64,000 nt of DNA, from the NCBI RefSeq assembly GCF_005871165.1, contig NZ_SWKP01000005.1, positions 1-64,000 on the forward strand, in the 5' to 3' direction. Position 1 is the first letter of the stretch. Every line of letters begins with the position of its first letter. Below are positions 20,404 to 29,865 of the stretch, piece after piece. Position numbers and translations under genes: made by a program. Under the pieces are notes generated by a model, which did not search any database, was not told where the DNA came from, and saw only the letters and a list, made by a program, of their open reading frames with translations. This DNA is from Maricaulis alexandrii. Lineage in GTDB: Bacteria; Pseudomonadota; Alphaproteobacteria; Caulobacterales; Maricaulaceae.

Positions 20404-21180
20404 CTAGCGGTGCTTGAAATGCGCCGCCCGCTTTTCCGCGAACGCCGCCATGCCTTCGGTCTGGTCTTCAAGCGAGAATTGCGACTGGAAGACGCGACGC
20501 TCGAACAGGATACCCTCGGTCAGCCCCACTTCAAAGGACCGGTTGATGGTCTCCTTGGTCATCATCGCCACCGGCAGCGACTTGGCGGCGACCGTCTCGG
20601 CCGCTTCCATCACCACATCCATCAGGTCCTCGGCCGGGACGACACGCGACACGAGTCCGGCCCGCTCGGCTTCCTCGGCATCCATCATCCGGCCCGTGAG
20701 GCACAGATCCATGGCCTTCGCCTTGGAGACAGCCCGCGGCAGACGCTGCGTGCCACCAGCACCCGGCATGACACCGAGATTGATTTCCGGCTGACCGAAC
20801 TTGGCGGTCTGGGAAGCAATGATGAAATCGCACATCATGGCGATTTCGCAGCCACCGCCCAGCGCATAGCCGGAAACGGCCGCAATGATCGGCTTGCGGA
20901 AACGGGCCACGGATTCCCAGGTCTTCGCGAACGGATCGTTCATGAGAAGGCTGACCTGGTCGCGGGCCTGCAATTCCTTGATGTCGGCCCCGGCAGCAAA
21001 GGCCTTCTTCGAACCGGTCAGGACGACACAGCCAATGCCGTCATCCTGTTCGAAGCCGGCCAGGGCGGCCGACAGTTCCGTGGTGAGCTCGTCGCACAGC
21101 GCATTGAGTGCTTCGGGACGATTGAGGGTGATGACACCCACACGCCCTTCGGTCTTCACCTGTATCGTCTTGTAGGCCAT
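20404..21180 (-). CDS. Enoyl-CoA hydratase
   Basis: 258 residues of the crotonase family. The oxyanion-hole segments FAAGADIKEL and ALGGGCEIAMMCDF are present, and the catalytic glutamates lie in GCEIAM and PEINLGVMPGAGG. It hydrates short-chain trans-2-enoyl-CoA in fatty acid or amino acid breakdown. The start MAYKTIQV at 21180 fits the family length; the upstream extension is not conserved-looking. Its location beside rpsT is common in alphaproteobacteria. Confidence 0.93.
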   Translation of the reverse strand: MAYKTIQVKTEGRVGVITLNRPEALNALCDELTTELSAALAGFEQDDGIGCVVLTGSKKAFAAGADIKELQARDQVSLLMNDPFAKTWESVARFRKPIIAAVSGYALGGGCEIAMMCDFIIASQTAKFGQPEINLGVMPGAGGTQRLPRAVSKAKAMDLCLTGRMMDAEEAERAGLVSRVVPAEDLMDVVMEAAETVAAKSLPVAMMTKETINRSFEVGLTEGILFERRVFQSQFSLEDQTEGMAAFAEKRAAHFKHR

Positions 21181-21298
21181 TCGGCACTCCATGTGACGGC
21201 GCGGCATCCCCCGCGCGGGAAAAACGGCGCCGCTATAACCCAGCCGGCCCCCAGCGTCGATACCGGGGGCCAACGAGAGTCACCCGGGCCAGGGTGCG

Positions 21299-22222
21299 CT
21301 ATTGGCGCTCCACCGTGTACCCCTGATCGCGGAGCAGGGCGATAACCCCTTCTTCGCCCGGAAGATGACCGGCCCCGACCGCAATGAAATAGGCACCTTC
21401 GCCTTCGAGCCGCTCGATGATCTGCGGTACCCAGTTATGATTGCGGCGAACGATGATGGCCTCATAGACCTCCGGCGCTTCATCGCGCATTTGCTCCAGG
21501 AAGAGGGTGTTGACGGTCTCCATGTCCCCTTCGGCCCAGGCGAGCACCATATTGTCGATCTCTTCAGGCAGGCGCTCCATTTCCCGCAGGCCTTCCACCA
21601 GCCCGGCGGCCTGGACGTCATCCGATAGTCCGGCCATGAAACCGAGCTGTTCTTCGGCCGTTTCGAAATAGTCCATCGCCATGCCCTCCGGGCGCTGCGC
21701 GAGGAGCGCCATCTCCACGCCGGCATTGGGATCGAACCCCATCTGCTGCATCTGGCCGAGCGTCAGCACGATCTGGGCAAACCAGGGGCGCATGGGCTCC
21801 AGCGACGCCACGGAGGCCCCGAGGCGCGGCGCGATCTCCGCCAGAAGGGTCCGCCCCTCTTCATCCAGCATGGAGGTCAGGGTGACGCCCGGCGGATTGA
21901 AGGCAAGCTGCGGGATCAGGGCCTGCATGGTCTGCTGCGCTTCCGGCGAATGCACATCGGCTTCCAGCATCAGGATGTCAGAGACCGCAAAGGCGGTCGT
22001 GACCGCGTCGGACTGCCAGTCCAGATCGCCCGGCAGGATGTGGAAGGTCCCGAAAATGTAGATGTCGGAATCCGCGTCTCCGAGATGCCAGAGCGCCGGT
22101 GAGGCCTCGACCTGGGAATAGTCGACGTCCTGCTGGGCCTGGGCCGGCAGGGTGACGCTCATCAAACCGGCGAACAGGGCCAGGCCGCTGGCGGCGCGGC
22201 GAAGGGTGGAAGCAAAACGCAT
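21299..22222 (-). CDS. TraB/GumN-family secreted protein
   Basis: 307 residues. The start at 22222 gives a signal peptide ending AQA before QQDVD, so the mature protein is periplasmic. The mature N-terminus has the family hallmark LWHLGDADSDIYIFGTFHIL, with GTFH as the putative metal-site motif, and a later AVGAGHLPGEEGV is also typical. TraB/GumN relatives belong to the Tiki/EreA-like hydrolase fold. The substrate is unknown. Confidence 0.88.
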   Translation of the reverse strand: MRFASTLRRAASGLALFAGLMSVTLPAQAQQDVDYSQVEASPALWHLGDADSDIYIFGTFHILPGDLDWQSDAVTTAFAVSDILMLEADVHSPEAQQTMQALIPQLAFNPPGVTLTSMLDEEGRTLLAEIAPRLGASVASLEPMRPWFAQIVLTLGQMQQMGFDPNAGVEMALLAQRPEGMAMDYFETAEEQLGFMAGLSDDVQAAGLVEGLREMERLPEEIDNMVLAWAEGDMETVNTLFLEQMRDEAPEVYEAIIVRRNHNWVPQIIERLEGEGAYFIAVGAGHLPGEEGVIALLRDQGYTVERQ

Positions 22223-22335
22223 GGTCACAAAACTCCATTGGTGGCCGTGATGTCTGACAGGATTTGTAGACGGGATCATGGCGAAACAGTGCGGGGAACG
22301 GGCCGCTGCCTGTCCCCCTTTCCGGTCAACCGGCC

Positions 22336-23199
22336 TCAGCGCTGGCAGGTCGGACAGAAAAATGTGGACCGGGCCGACTGGACGATCCGCTGGATGCGGC
22401 TGTTACAGCCGGGCGTCAGACAGGCCTCGCCTTCGCGGCCATAGGTCCGGAACCGGTGCTGGAAATACCCCAAGGCCCCATCCGCAGCGGCGAAGTCCTT
22501 CAGGGTTGATCCGCCGGAGGCGATGGCCTCGTCGATCACGGACCGCACTTCGGGCGCCAGGCGCGCGGCCCGCTTGCCAGGAATGCTGGCGGCCTGGCGG
22601 CGCGGGGATATGCCGGCGCGGTAGAGCGCCTCACAGACATAGATATTGCCCAGGCCGGCGACGATGCGCTGGTCCAGCAGGGCGGACTTGATCGGCGTCC
22701 GGCGTCCGGCCAGTGCCTCATCCAGATAGGCGGCCGAAAAGGCGTTGGAATTGGGTTCGGGACCAAGGCCGGCCAGGAAGGGCTGCGCCGCCTCCTCTTG
22801 GGTTGCGTAGAGGGTCATGAAGCCGAAGCGGCGCGGATCATTATAGCGCACAGTCACCCCGCCCTCGACCGAGAGCACGACATGGTCATGCCGGGGATTG
22901 GCCGGTTCGGCATGCACGAAATCGCCCGGCTGGCGGATACCGGCCTCCGCTTCGATCGAATAGCGACCGGACATGCCCAGATGCGACAGCAGGCTGGTTC
23001 CGTCATCCAGCCGGATGAGAAGGTATTTGGCCCGCCGGTCGAGCCGCTCGACCCGGCGCCCGGTCAGCCGTTCCGCAAAGCGCTCGGGAAACGGAAAGCG
23101 CAGGTCCGGCCGGTTCAGCACAACCGCCTCGATCCGGCGCCCTTCAATGGCCGGAACCAATCCGCGACGCACAGTTTCGACTTCGGGAAGTTCAGGCAT
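22336..23199 (-). CDS. mutM: Formamidopyrimidine-DNA glycosylase
   Basis: 287 residues. Met removal leaves the catalytic Pro-Glu ([13 protein letters not shown]). The lesion-contact HLGMSGR and the C-terminal zinc finger ([15 protein letters not shown], then FFCPTCQR) are intact. It excises 8-oxoguanine and nicks the strand. MPELPEV at 23199 is the only start compatible with catalysis, ruling out the longer frame. It is divergent from ubiE, at the point where the dominant coding strand flips. Confidence 0.96.
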   Translation of the reverse strand: MPELPEVETVRRGLVPAIEGRRIEAVVLNRPDLRFPFPERFAERLTGRRVERLDRRAKYLLIRLDDGTSLLSHLGMSGRYSIEAEAGIRQPGDFVHAEPANPRHDHVVLSVEGGVTVRYNDPRRFGFMTLYATQEEAAQPFLAGLGPEPNSNAFSAAYLDEALAGRRTPIKSALLDQRIVAGLGNIYVCEALYRAGISPRRQAASIPGKRAARLAPEVRSVIDEAIASGGSTLKDFAAADGALGYFQHRFRTYGREGEACLTPGCNSRIQRIVQSARSTFFCPTCQR

Positions 23200-23346
23200 G
23201 AGATCGCGGACCCTTGTGATGGACAACAACCGGAACCCTACTGATAGGTAGCGTCCCCGCCGAAAGCCAGCCCCGGACGATGCTGCGACACTATCAACCG
23301 CCCCGGCCGCTTTTCGCCGGGGCGGGCTGGGTCTATGGTCCCCGTC

Positions 23347-24129
23347 ATGAGCGATACTTCAACGCAAGATACGGTGTCCTTCGGCTTTGCCGATGTGGAC
23401 CGGTCCGAAAAGGCCGGGCTCGTCCGCGGCGTGTTCGACCGCTCGGCCCGGCGCTATGACCTGATGAATGACCTGATGTCGGTGGGCGTCCACCGCGTCT
23501 GGAAGGACATGGTCATCACGCGTGCCAATCCGCAGCCGGGTGAACGCCTGATCGACGTGGCGGGCGGCACGGGGGATCTGGCCCGCAGCTTCCTGAACAA
23601 GGCCGACCGCGTCGGCGAGCGCCGCGGCGACAACCGCAAGGCCGAGGCTGTCGTTCTGGACATCAATGAGCAGATGCTGCGCGCCGGCGTGAAGCGCGGT
23701 GTCAGCGAAGCCCAGGCCGGACGTATCAGCTGGGTGACCGGCAATGCGGAATGCCTGCCCCTGAAGGACCGCTCCGCCCATTGCGTGACGATCTCGACCG
23801 GGATCCGCAATGTCACGGACCGGATCGCAGCGCTGAAGGACATGCGCCGCGTGCTGAAGCCGGGCGGCCGCTTCCTGTGCCTGGAATTCACCCGCCCGAC
23901 CAGCCGTGCCTGGGAAAAGGTTTATGATGCCTGGTCCTTCAATGTGATGCCGACCTTGGGCGAATGGGTGGCGAAGGATCGCGACAGCTATCAATACCTG
24001 GTGGAATCCATCCGCCGCTTCCCGGACCAGGAGAGCTTTGCCGAGGAGCTGCGCGAGGCCGGTTTCAAGCGGGTCAGCTTCACCAATTTCTCCGGCGGGA
24101 TCGCCGCCCTGCACACAGGCTGGGCCTGA
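23347..24129 (+). CDS. ubiE: Demethylmenaquinone/2-methoxy-6-polyprenyl-1,4-benzoquinol methyltransferase
   Basis: 260 residues, a class I SAM methyltransferase in ubiquinone synthesis. The UbiE N-terminal motif [17 protein letters not shown] and the SAM-binding [13 protein letters not shown] are clear, as is [12 protein letters not shown]. ubiB follows 75 bases later, so a small ubiquinone operon is likely. ATG 23347 is preferred over ATG 23335, which adds only four residues. Confidence 0.95.
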   Translation: MSDTSTQDTVSFGFADVDRSEKAGLVRGVFDRSARRYDLMNDLMSVGVHRVWKDMVITRANPQPGERLIDVAGGTGDLARSFLNKADRVGERRGDNRKAEAVVLDINEQMLRAGVKRGVSEAQAGRISWVTGNAECLPLKDRSAHCVTISTGIRNVTDRIAALKDMRRVLKPGGRFLCLEFTRPTSRAWEKVYDAWSFNVMPTLGEWVAKDRDSYQYLVESIRRFPDQESFAEELREAGFKRVSFTNFSGGIAALHTGWA

Positions 24130-24204
24130 ACCCGTCCATGATCCGACCGGCGCGACTTCACGCCACGCTCGCCAAGCGCGTTGCGGGGCACTAAACCGGC
24201 CAGG

Positions 24205-25743
24205 ATGTTTTCAAGCCTCGCCTCCTTCTTCCGCCTCGTGCGGGCTGTTCTGACGCTGGCGCGCCATGATGCGGTGCTGCCGGCCGAGTACCAGTCCGTC
24301 TATCCGGCCCCGGCCCGGCTGCTGGGTGCGACGCTGCGCCTGTTTGCCCGCAAGGATCAGGCGGAGAATCCGGGGGAACGCCTGGCCCGGGCGCTGGAGC
24401 GCATGGGTCCGTCCTATGTGAAGTTCGGCCAGATCCTGGCCACGCGCAGCGATGTGGTCGGCGAGCGATTTGCCCGCGGCCTGGCGCGCCTGCAGGACAA
24501 GATGCCCGCCTTTGGCGATGAAAAGGCTCGCGCCGTGCTGAAGGCCGAATTCGGGGCAGAGGCTGACAGGCTTTTCGCCGAGCTGGGCCCGCCCGTGGCC
24601 GCGGCATCCATCGCCCAGGTCCACAAGGCGCGCACGCCGGACGGACGCGATGTCGCCGTGAAAATTCTGCGTCCGGACATCGAGAAACGCATTGCGCGCG
24701 ACATCCGCACCCTCTCCCTCGGGGCCGCCCTGGCCGAACGCTTTTTCCCGGCCAGCAAACGCCTCGAGCCGAAGAAATTCGTCGAGACGGTCTCCCGTTC
24801 GCTGACGGTCGAGACCGATCTGCGCCTGGAAGCGGCAGCGGCGTCGGAACTGGCAGAGGCCGCCGCCGTCGCGGAGGGCTATCGCATCCCGACCGTGGAC
24901 TGGGAGCGCTCGTCCAAACAGGTGCTGACGACACAATGGATCGATGCCATTCCGCTGTCGGACACGGATCGCATGGCCGCCAGCGGGCTGGACCGGGCGG
25001 CCCTGGCGACCAAGCTGACCCGCGCCTTCCTGGCGACGGCGCTGGACCGGGGCGTCTTCCATGCCGACATGCATGGCGGAAACCTGTTCGCCGACGAAAC
25101 GGGCGATGTCTGGGCGGTGGATTTCGGGATCATGGGCCGGATCGGCCGGGCCGAGCGCCGCTTCCTGGCGCTGATCCTTCACGGCTTCCTGACCCGCGAC
25201 TACCAGGCTGCCGCCCGCGCCCATTTCGCCGCCGGCTATGTGCCCGCCCACCACTCGGTGGATGATTTTGCCAGCGCCCTGCGTGCGGTGGGCGAACCGA
25301 TCTTCGGCAAGAAGGCCGATGAAGTCCCCATGTCGCGCGTACTGCTGCAATTGTTCGAGATCACGGACCTGTTCGACATGCGCCTGCGTCCGGAACTGGT
25401 GATGTTGCAGAAGACCATGGTCCAGTGCGAGGGCGTGGCCCGTCAGCTTGATCCGCAGCATGACATGTGGGGTGCCGCTGCGCCCATCGTGGAACGCTGG
25501 ATGCGGCGCGAACTGGGTCCGGAAGGCCGGATCCGCGATCTGGGCGAGGACCTGGTCCGCCTGCACGACGCACTGCGCCTGCTGCCGAACGCGATCGAGG
25601 ACTGGTCGGACATTGCCACCAAGCTGAAAGCAGGCGAGCTGAAACTGGGCGGTGGCCCGAAAATCCGGCCCTGGGCCCTGCGCCTCGCCTGGCTGGGCGG
25701 TGCAGCCCTTCTGGGCGGACTGCTCGTCTACACTTTCGGGTAG
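24205..25743 (+). CDS. ubiB: Ubiquinone biosynthesis protein UbiB (ABC1/ADCK-type kinase-like)
   Basis: 512 residues. The ADCK family features are seen: the KxGQ motif in SYVKFGQILATRSD, the alanine-rich loop AAASIAQVHKA, the ATP lysine in VAVKILRP, the catalytic-loop HADMHGGNLF and the metal-binding WAVDFGIMG. Two hydrophobic helices close the protein and would anchor it in the inner membrane. UbiB acts as an ATPase supporting ubiquinone assembly. It follows ubiE in the same direction. Confidence 0.95.
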   Translation: MFSSLASFFRLVRAVLTLARHDAVLPAEYQSVYPAPARLLGATLRLFARKDQAENPGERLARALERMGPSYVKFGQILATRSDVVGERFARGLARLQDKMPAFGDEKARAVLKAEFGAEADRLFAELGPPVAAASIAQVHKARTPDGRDVAVKILRPDIEKRIARDIRTLSLGAALAERFFPASKRLEPKKFVETVSRSLTVETDLRLEAAAASELAEAAAVAEGYRIPTVDWERSSKQVLTTQWIDAIPLSDTDRMAASGLDRAALATKLTRAFLATALDRGVFHADMHGGNLFADETGDVWAVDFGIMGRIGRAERRFLALILHGFLTRDYQAAARAHFAAGYVPAHHSVDDFASALRAVGEPIFGKKADEVPMSRVLLQLFEITDLFDMRLRPELVMLQKTMVQCEGVARQLDPQHDMWGAAAPIVERWMRRELGPEGRIRDLGEDLVRLHDALRLLPNAIEDWSDIATKLKAGELKLGGGPKIRPWALRLAWLGGAALLGGLLVYTFG

Positions 25744-25798
25744 AATTTGAACGTTTGCATATACACTCCCTAAACAAAGGTGTGGTTCCCTTTCTTCC

Positions 25799-26344
25799 AT
25801 GGCAAGGTTGAACCCCATCACTGAAGAGCAACGGTCGATCCAACGTGAATTCTTTCGTCTCGACGAAGACACGATGGACCGGGTCCGGCATCTCAAGCCG
25901 CGGCTGATGAAGTATGCCGAACGGGCCCTGGAAGGCGTGTTCGATCATCTCGTCGGCAATCCGGAAGTCGCCCACTATTTCGAGATTTCCGAGAACATCA
26001 CCTATCTGCGGGCCGGCATGATCGCGCATTGCGACCGCCTCTTCTCCTGCCGGTTCGACGACGCGTATTACGAAGCCACCGACCAGATGGGCGAGCGGCA
26101 TTCCAAGCTGGAATACCATTCCCATGTCTATACGGCGGCCTATACCAACATGCTCACCCGGATCATCGAGCTGGCCGCCGAGGACCGGCGCAAATTCTCG
26201 CCCGAGGACCTGGTCGCCCTGACCCGGATCACGCTCTACGACATGGAGCTGACCGTGGGGGCCTTCTTCAGCCACAAGATGGAAAAGCGCGAAGCGCTGG
26301 ACCATGACGCGGTGAAAATCCAGCACCTGCTCACGGGAACCTGA
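25799..26344 (+). CDS. Single-domain protoglobin-like protein
   Basis: 181 residues, only the sensor globin domain with no signalling output. DQMGERHSKLEYHSHVYTAAY aligns with the F-helix region of globin-coupled sensors, whose proximal heme histidine lies in an xRHxx context. The preceding YFEISENITYLRAGMIAHCDRLFS matches the upstream helices. It may bind O2 or other gases in the cytoplasm. It begins 55 bases after ubiB, which suggests either co-transcription or its own short promoter. Confidence 0.8.
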   Translation: MARLNPITEEQRSIQREFFRLDEDTMDRVRHLKPRLMKYAERALEGVFDHLVGNPEVAHYFEISENITYLRAGMIAHCDRLFSCRFDDAYYEATDQMGERHSKLEYHSHVYTAAYTNMLTRIIELAAEDRRKFSPEDLVALTRITLYDMELTVGAFFSHKMEKREALDHDAVKIQHLLTGT

Positions 26345-26420
26345 TCCCGAAGACGTTTCCAACGCTTGGGAAATCGCGACAAACCGGCTACCTCTTGCGC
26401 GTCAATCCGGGAGCCTGTCC

Positions 26421-26963
26421 TTGTCCGAACCGCGCATCCTCCTGATCGTCGGCGGTGGTATCGCCGCCTATAAGAGCCTCGAACTCATCCGCGAGCTGAA
26501 GAAGCGCGGCATTGCGAGCCGCTGCATCCTGACGCGCTCGGGGGCGGAATTCGTGACACCGCTGAGCCTGTCCGCCCTGTCCGGCGACAGGATCTACAGC
26601 GAGCTCTTCGACCTCACCGGTGAAGCCGAGATGGGCCACATCGAACTCTCCCGCTCGGCCGATCTGGTCGTGGTCGCGCCGGTGACGGCCGATCTGATGG
26701 CCAAGGCCGCCAATGGTCTGGCCGGTGATCTGGCCTCCACCACACTTCTGGCGACGGACAAGCCGGTCCTGATGGCGCCGGCGATGAATGTGCGCATGTG
26801 GGAGCACCCGGCCACGCGGCGCAATCTGGCGACCCTCAAGGGCGATGGTGTGCATTTTGTCGGGCCGGATGAGGGCGAGATGGCCTGTGGCGAATTCGGC
26901 CCCGGACGCATGGCCGAACCGGTCGCGATTGCCGATGCGATTGAAGGCCTGATCCGTGGCTGA
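26421..26963 (+). CDS. coaC: Phosphopantothenoylcysteine decarboxylase (CoaC half)
   Basis: 180 residues, a flavoprotein that decarboxylates phosphopantothenoylcysteine in CoA synthesis. The active-site His region GHIELSRSADLVVVAPVTAD, the PAMNVRMW motif and the clamp Cys in EMACGEFGPG are present. The start is TTG at 26421 after GGGAG. In most bacteria this domain is fused to CoaB; here the frame ends at TGA and the CoaB frame begins eight bases earlier. The join falls at the natural domain boundary. Confidence 0.9.
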   Translation: MSEPRILLIVGGGIAAYKSLELIRELKKRGIASRCILTRSGAEFVTPLSLSALSGDRIYSELFDLTGEAEMGHIELSRSADLVVVAPVTADLMAKAANGLAGDLASTTLLATDKPVLMAPAMNVRMWEHPATRRNLATLKGDGVHFVGPDEGEMACGEFGPGRMAEPVAIADAIEGLIRG

Positions 26964-27603
26964 CACGCTCAAAGGACGCCATGTCCTGATCACGGCGGGA
27001 CCGACGCGTGAGCCGATCGATCCGGTCCGCTTCATCTCCAACCATTCTTCCGGCCAGCAGGGTTATGCGATCGCAAAGGCCTGTGCCGCCCTGGGCGCGA
27101 AGGTCACCCTGGTCGCCGGCCCGACGGCCCTGGCCGATCCGGACGGGCTGGAGACGGTGCATGTGGAGACCGCGCTGGAAATGCTGGCGGCGGTCGAAAA
27201 GGCCCTGCCGACGGATGTCTTCATCGCCGTGGCCGCCGTGGCGGACTGGCGACCGGCCGAAGCGGCGGACAAGAAGCTGAAACTGGACAAGGGCGAGTTC
27301 ACCAGCCTTGCCCTGACGGAAAACCCGGACATCCTGAAGACGATTTCCCATCTCGACGAAGACCGGCCCGGACTGGTGATCGGCTTTGCGGCCGAAACCC
27401 ATGATGTGGAAGCCCTGGCCAAGGCCAAGCGGGTGCGCAAGGGCTGTGACTGGATCGTGGCCAATGATGTGTCCGGTGATGTGATGGGCGGCGCGGAAAA
27501 CGCGGTCCTCCTGGTCATGGAGGACAAGGTCGAGGTCTGGGAACGCATGCCGAAACAGGCCGTTGCCGACGCGCTGGCCCGTCAGATTGCCGCTGCGCTC
27601 TGA
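26956..27603 (+). CDS. coaB: Phosphopantothenate-cysteine ligase (CoaB half)
   Basis: 215 residues with the CoaB signature ITAGPTREPIDPVRFISNHSSG, the AVADWRP loop and KKLKL lysines. It couples cysteine to phosphopantothenate using CTP in the bacterial type. The GTG start at 26956 overlaps the coaC stop by eight bases, so translation is coupled. CoaB dimerises through its own domain, so a separate chain can function. The dut leader with DnaA boxes follows. Confidence 0.92.
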   Translation: MADTLKGRHVLITAGPTREPIDPVRFISNHSSGQQGYAIAKACAALGAKVTLVAGPTALADPDGLETVHVETALEMLAAVEKALPTDVFIAVAAVADWRPAEAADKKLKLDKGEFTSLALTENPDILKTISHLDEDRPGLVIGFAAETHDVEALAKAKRVRKGCDWIVANDVSGDVMGGAENAVLLVMEDKVEVWERMPKQAVADALARQIAAAL

Positions 27604-27606
27604 GAC

Positions 27607-27660
27607 TTCCCCACAGCCATCCACACTTATCCACACGGCACGCCGCAGACCTGTGGAAGA
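27607..27660. promoter_or_regulatory. DnaA-box array between coaB and dut
   Basis: Three nonamers stand head to tail with exactly 10-bp spacing: TTCCCCACA (27607-27615), CCATCCACA (27617-27625) and the perfect DnaA box TTATCCACA (27627-27635). A fourth, TGTGGAAGA (27652-27660), is in inverse orientation. The imperfect ones have two mismatches each. The array begins three bases after the coaB stop and ends about 90 bases before dut. No AT-rich unwinding element is visible in this gap. Confidence 0.65.
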
Positions 27661-27747
27661 CCGTGAGGAAAACCCGTCCCACGCTTGCCCGACAGGGGCG
27701 GGCCTGCCCCTATAGTCGCAGCCGATTCTGACCGAGGAAAGCCTGCC

Positions 27748-28203
27748 ATGACCGTCGCCGTGAAAATCCTGCCCCTGCCGCATTATGAAGGCCTGGCCCT
27801 GCCGGCCTATGAGACGCCGCAATCGGCCGGCATGGATTTGCGCGCGGCTGTGCCGGACGATGAGCCGGTCTCCATCCCGCCGGGCGAATGGCGGCTGATC
27901 CCGGTCGGCATCGCGATTGCCCTGCCTGCCGGCTATGAGGCCCAGGTGCGACCCCGTTCCGGTCTGGCCGCCAAGCACGGGATTTCCTGCGTCAACACGC
28001 CGGGCACGGTGGATGCCGATTATCGCGGCGAGATCCGGGTCAATCTGATCAATCACGGCCAGACCGAATTCACCGTCCAGCGCGGCGACCGGATCGCCCA
28101 GATGATCATCGCCCCGGTCACCCAGGCGGTCTGGGAGGTCGCGGACAGCCTCGACGAGACCGAGCGGGGCGCGGGCGGATTCGGATCGACGGGGACGAAG
28201 TAA
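27748..28203 (+). CDS. dut: dUTP diphosphatase
   Basis: 151 residues, the trimeric all-beta dUTPase. All five motifs are visible: [19 protein letters not shown], the Tyr loop in [24 protein letters not shown] and the C-terminal [10 protein letters not shown] arm. It removes dUTP and feeds dTTP synthesis. ATG 27748 follows GAGGAAA. DnaA boxes lie upstream. Confidence 0.96.
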   Translation: MTVAVKILPLPHYEGLALPAYETPQSAGMDLRAAVPDDEPVSIPPGEWRLIPVGIAIALPAGYEAQVRPRSGLAAKHGISCVNTPGTVDADYRGEIRVNLINHGQTEFTVQRGDRIAQMIIAPVTQAVWEVADSLDETERGAGGFGSTGTK

Positions 28204-28266
28204 TTTCATCCGGCATGGCTTTCGACCGCCTGTGATCTAAACTCTGCCCAAACGGGAGACCCCATC

Positions 28267-29220
28267 ATGACCGACACGACCGGCCGCGGCCGCATCTATA
28301 GCTCAATCGAGCAAACCGTTGGAAACACACCGCTTGTCGAGCTGAAAAAGCTGGCGGAGGCGCATGGCTCCAAGGCTCGCATCCTGGCCAAGCTGGAATT
28401 CTTCAACCCGCTGGCCTCGGTGAAGGACCGGATCGGCGTGGCGATGATCGATGCGCTGGAAGCGGCCGGGAAACTGGGCGAAGGCAGCGTCATGGTGGAG
28501 CCGACCTCGGGCAATACCGGCATCGCCCTGGCCTTTGTTGCCGCGGCCCGGGGACACCGCCTCATCCTGACCATGCCGGAAAGCATGTCGATCGAGCGCC
28601 GCAAACTGCTGGCCCATCTGGGCGCTGAACTTGTCCTCACCGAAGCCCCCAAGGGGATGAAAGGCGCCATCGCCAAAGCCGAGGAAATCATTGCGCAAAC
28701 GCCCAGTGCGGTGATGCCGAGCCAGTTTTCCAACCCGGCCAATCCCGCGATCCACCGTGACACCACCGCGCTGGAAATCTGGCATGACACGGCCGGTGAA
28801 GCCGATGTGCTGATCTCCGGTGTGGGGACGGGTGGCACGCTGACCGGGTGTGGTCAGGTGCTCAAGGCGAAAAAGCCCGGTTTCCATGTCGTGGCGGTGG
28901 AGCCGACGGACAGCCCTGTCCTCTCCGGCGGCAATCCGGCCCCTCATAAAATTCAAGGCATTGGCGCGGGTTTCGTGCCGGATATCCTCGACACCGGACT
29001 GATCGACGAGATCGTCACCGTGTCCAATGAGGACGCCTTCGCCCTGGCCCGCGAAGCCGCCAAGCTGGAAGGCGTGCCGGGCGGGATTTCCTCCGGCGCA
29101 GCGCTCAAGGCGGCGCTGGACGTCGGCCAGCGCGATGACATGGCGGGCAAGACGATCGTCGTTATTCTGGCAAGCTTTGCAGAGCGTTACCTGTCGACGG
29201 CCCTGTTTGATACCGAATAG
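28267..29220 (+). CDS. cysK: Cysteine synthase (O-acetylserine sulfhydrylase)
   Basis: 317 residues of fold-type II PLP enzymes. The PLP lysine is in [12 protein letters not shown], the substrate loop is [12 protein letters not shown] and the phosphate loop is [10 protein letters not shown]. It makes cysteine from O-acetylserine and sulfide in the cytoplasm. The length and [10 protein letters not shown] segment favour CysK over CysM or CBS. A small hypothetical gene starts three bases after the stop. Confidence 0.93.
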   Translation: MTDTTGRGRIYSSIEQTVGNTPLVELKKLAEAHGSKARILAKLEFFNPLASVKDRIGVAMIDALEAAGKLGEGSVMVEPTSGNTGIALAFVAAARGHRLILTMPESMSIERRKLLAHLGAELVLTEAPKGMKGAIAKAEEIIAQTPSAVMPSQFSNPANPAIHRDTTALEIWHDTAGEADVLISGVGTGGTLTGCGQVLKAKKPGFHVVAVEPTDSPVLSGGNPAPHKIQGIGAGFVPDILDTGLIDEIVTVSNEDAFALAREAAKLEGVPGGISSGAALKAALDVGQRDDMAGKTIVVILASFAERYLSTALFDTE

Positions 29221-29223
29221 GTC

Positions 29224-29715
29224 ATGGCCGGATTTCCGGACATTGATGCGATCGCGCGAGAGGCGTGCGAGACGTCGCCCGCCAATCCGGACTTTGCCTG
29301 GCAGCTGGCCCATCGCCGCCTGACCAAGGCGCTCTCGGGGCGGGATGACCTGGACAGAGGGGCACGGGAAAGGGTCCGCAACGCGCTCGACGCGCGACTG
29401 GAACACTATGCCGATCATATCAAACCGGACCCGAAACCGCATCAGGACGGCATCAAGACCGACCCCGGACCACCGCCGCGCCTGCCCCTGACCGAATCCG
29501 ATGTGGATCATCTGGTCGGACGCTGTTTCAGCACCACTTTTGACGGCAGCGAGGCGCGGCTGGATGTGCTGGAAGCGCGCGCCAAGGCCTTCCTGGACCA
29601 GGCGTTCGCGGACCATGACTCCAGCGCGTATGACCAGCAGCGCCTGCGCCGCCATTTCGCGCGGCAGGTCGCGGATATCCGGTCGGAAATGATGCGGACT
29701 TTCCCCGGGGAGTGA
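29224..29715 (+). CDS. Hypothetical protein downstream of cysK
   Basis: 163 residues, soluble, rich in Asp and Arg, with no signal or membrane segment. Two helical parts, about 1-65 and 90-160, are joined by a proline-rich linker (KPDPKPHQDGIKTDPGPPPR). No motif is recognised. Spacing of three bases from cysK means co-transcription. A family A repeat follows immediately. Confidence 0.7.
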   Translation: MAGFPDIDAIAREACETSPANPDFAWQLAHRRLTKALSGRDDLDRGARERVRNALDARLEHYADHIKPDPKPHQDGIKTDPGPPPRLPLTESDVDHLVGRCFSTTFDGSEARLDVLEARAKAFLDQAFADHDSSAYDQQRLRRHFARQVADIRSEMMRTFPGE

Positions 29716-29720
29716 GGCCT

Positions 29721-29857
29721 TTCCTCCCCATGTCATGGGGAGGTGCCCGGCACATGCCGGGCGGAGGGGCCGGAGAAGCCGGATTTCCGGCGCTTCGCGC
29801 CGCCCCTTCGACCCGATGCTGCGCATCGGCCCACTTCCCCATTAAATGAGGAAGAAA
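29721..29857. repeat. Multi-hairpin intergenic repeat, family A copy 2
   Basis: A 137-bp element between two convergent genes. The ends are the hairpin CCTCCCCATGTCATGGGGAGG and the imperfect CTTCCCCATTAAATGAGGAAG. Internal hairpins include GCCCGGCACATGCCGGGC and GGCGCTTCGCGCC. It is the inverse of 4739-4869 with high identity along its length. Confidence 0.8.
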
Positions 29858-29865
29858 CCTTCCCC

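Noticed and set aside
26940-26970. Calling coaBC a pseudogene or frameshift
   Set aside because: Both frames are intact with start codons and an overlap typical of coupled genes, at the domain border. Kept as a split enzyme with a caution.
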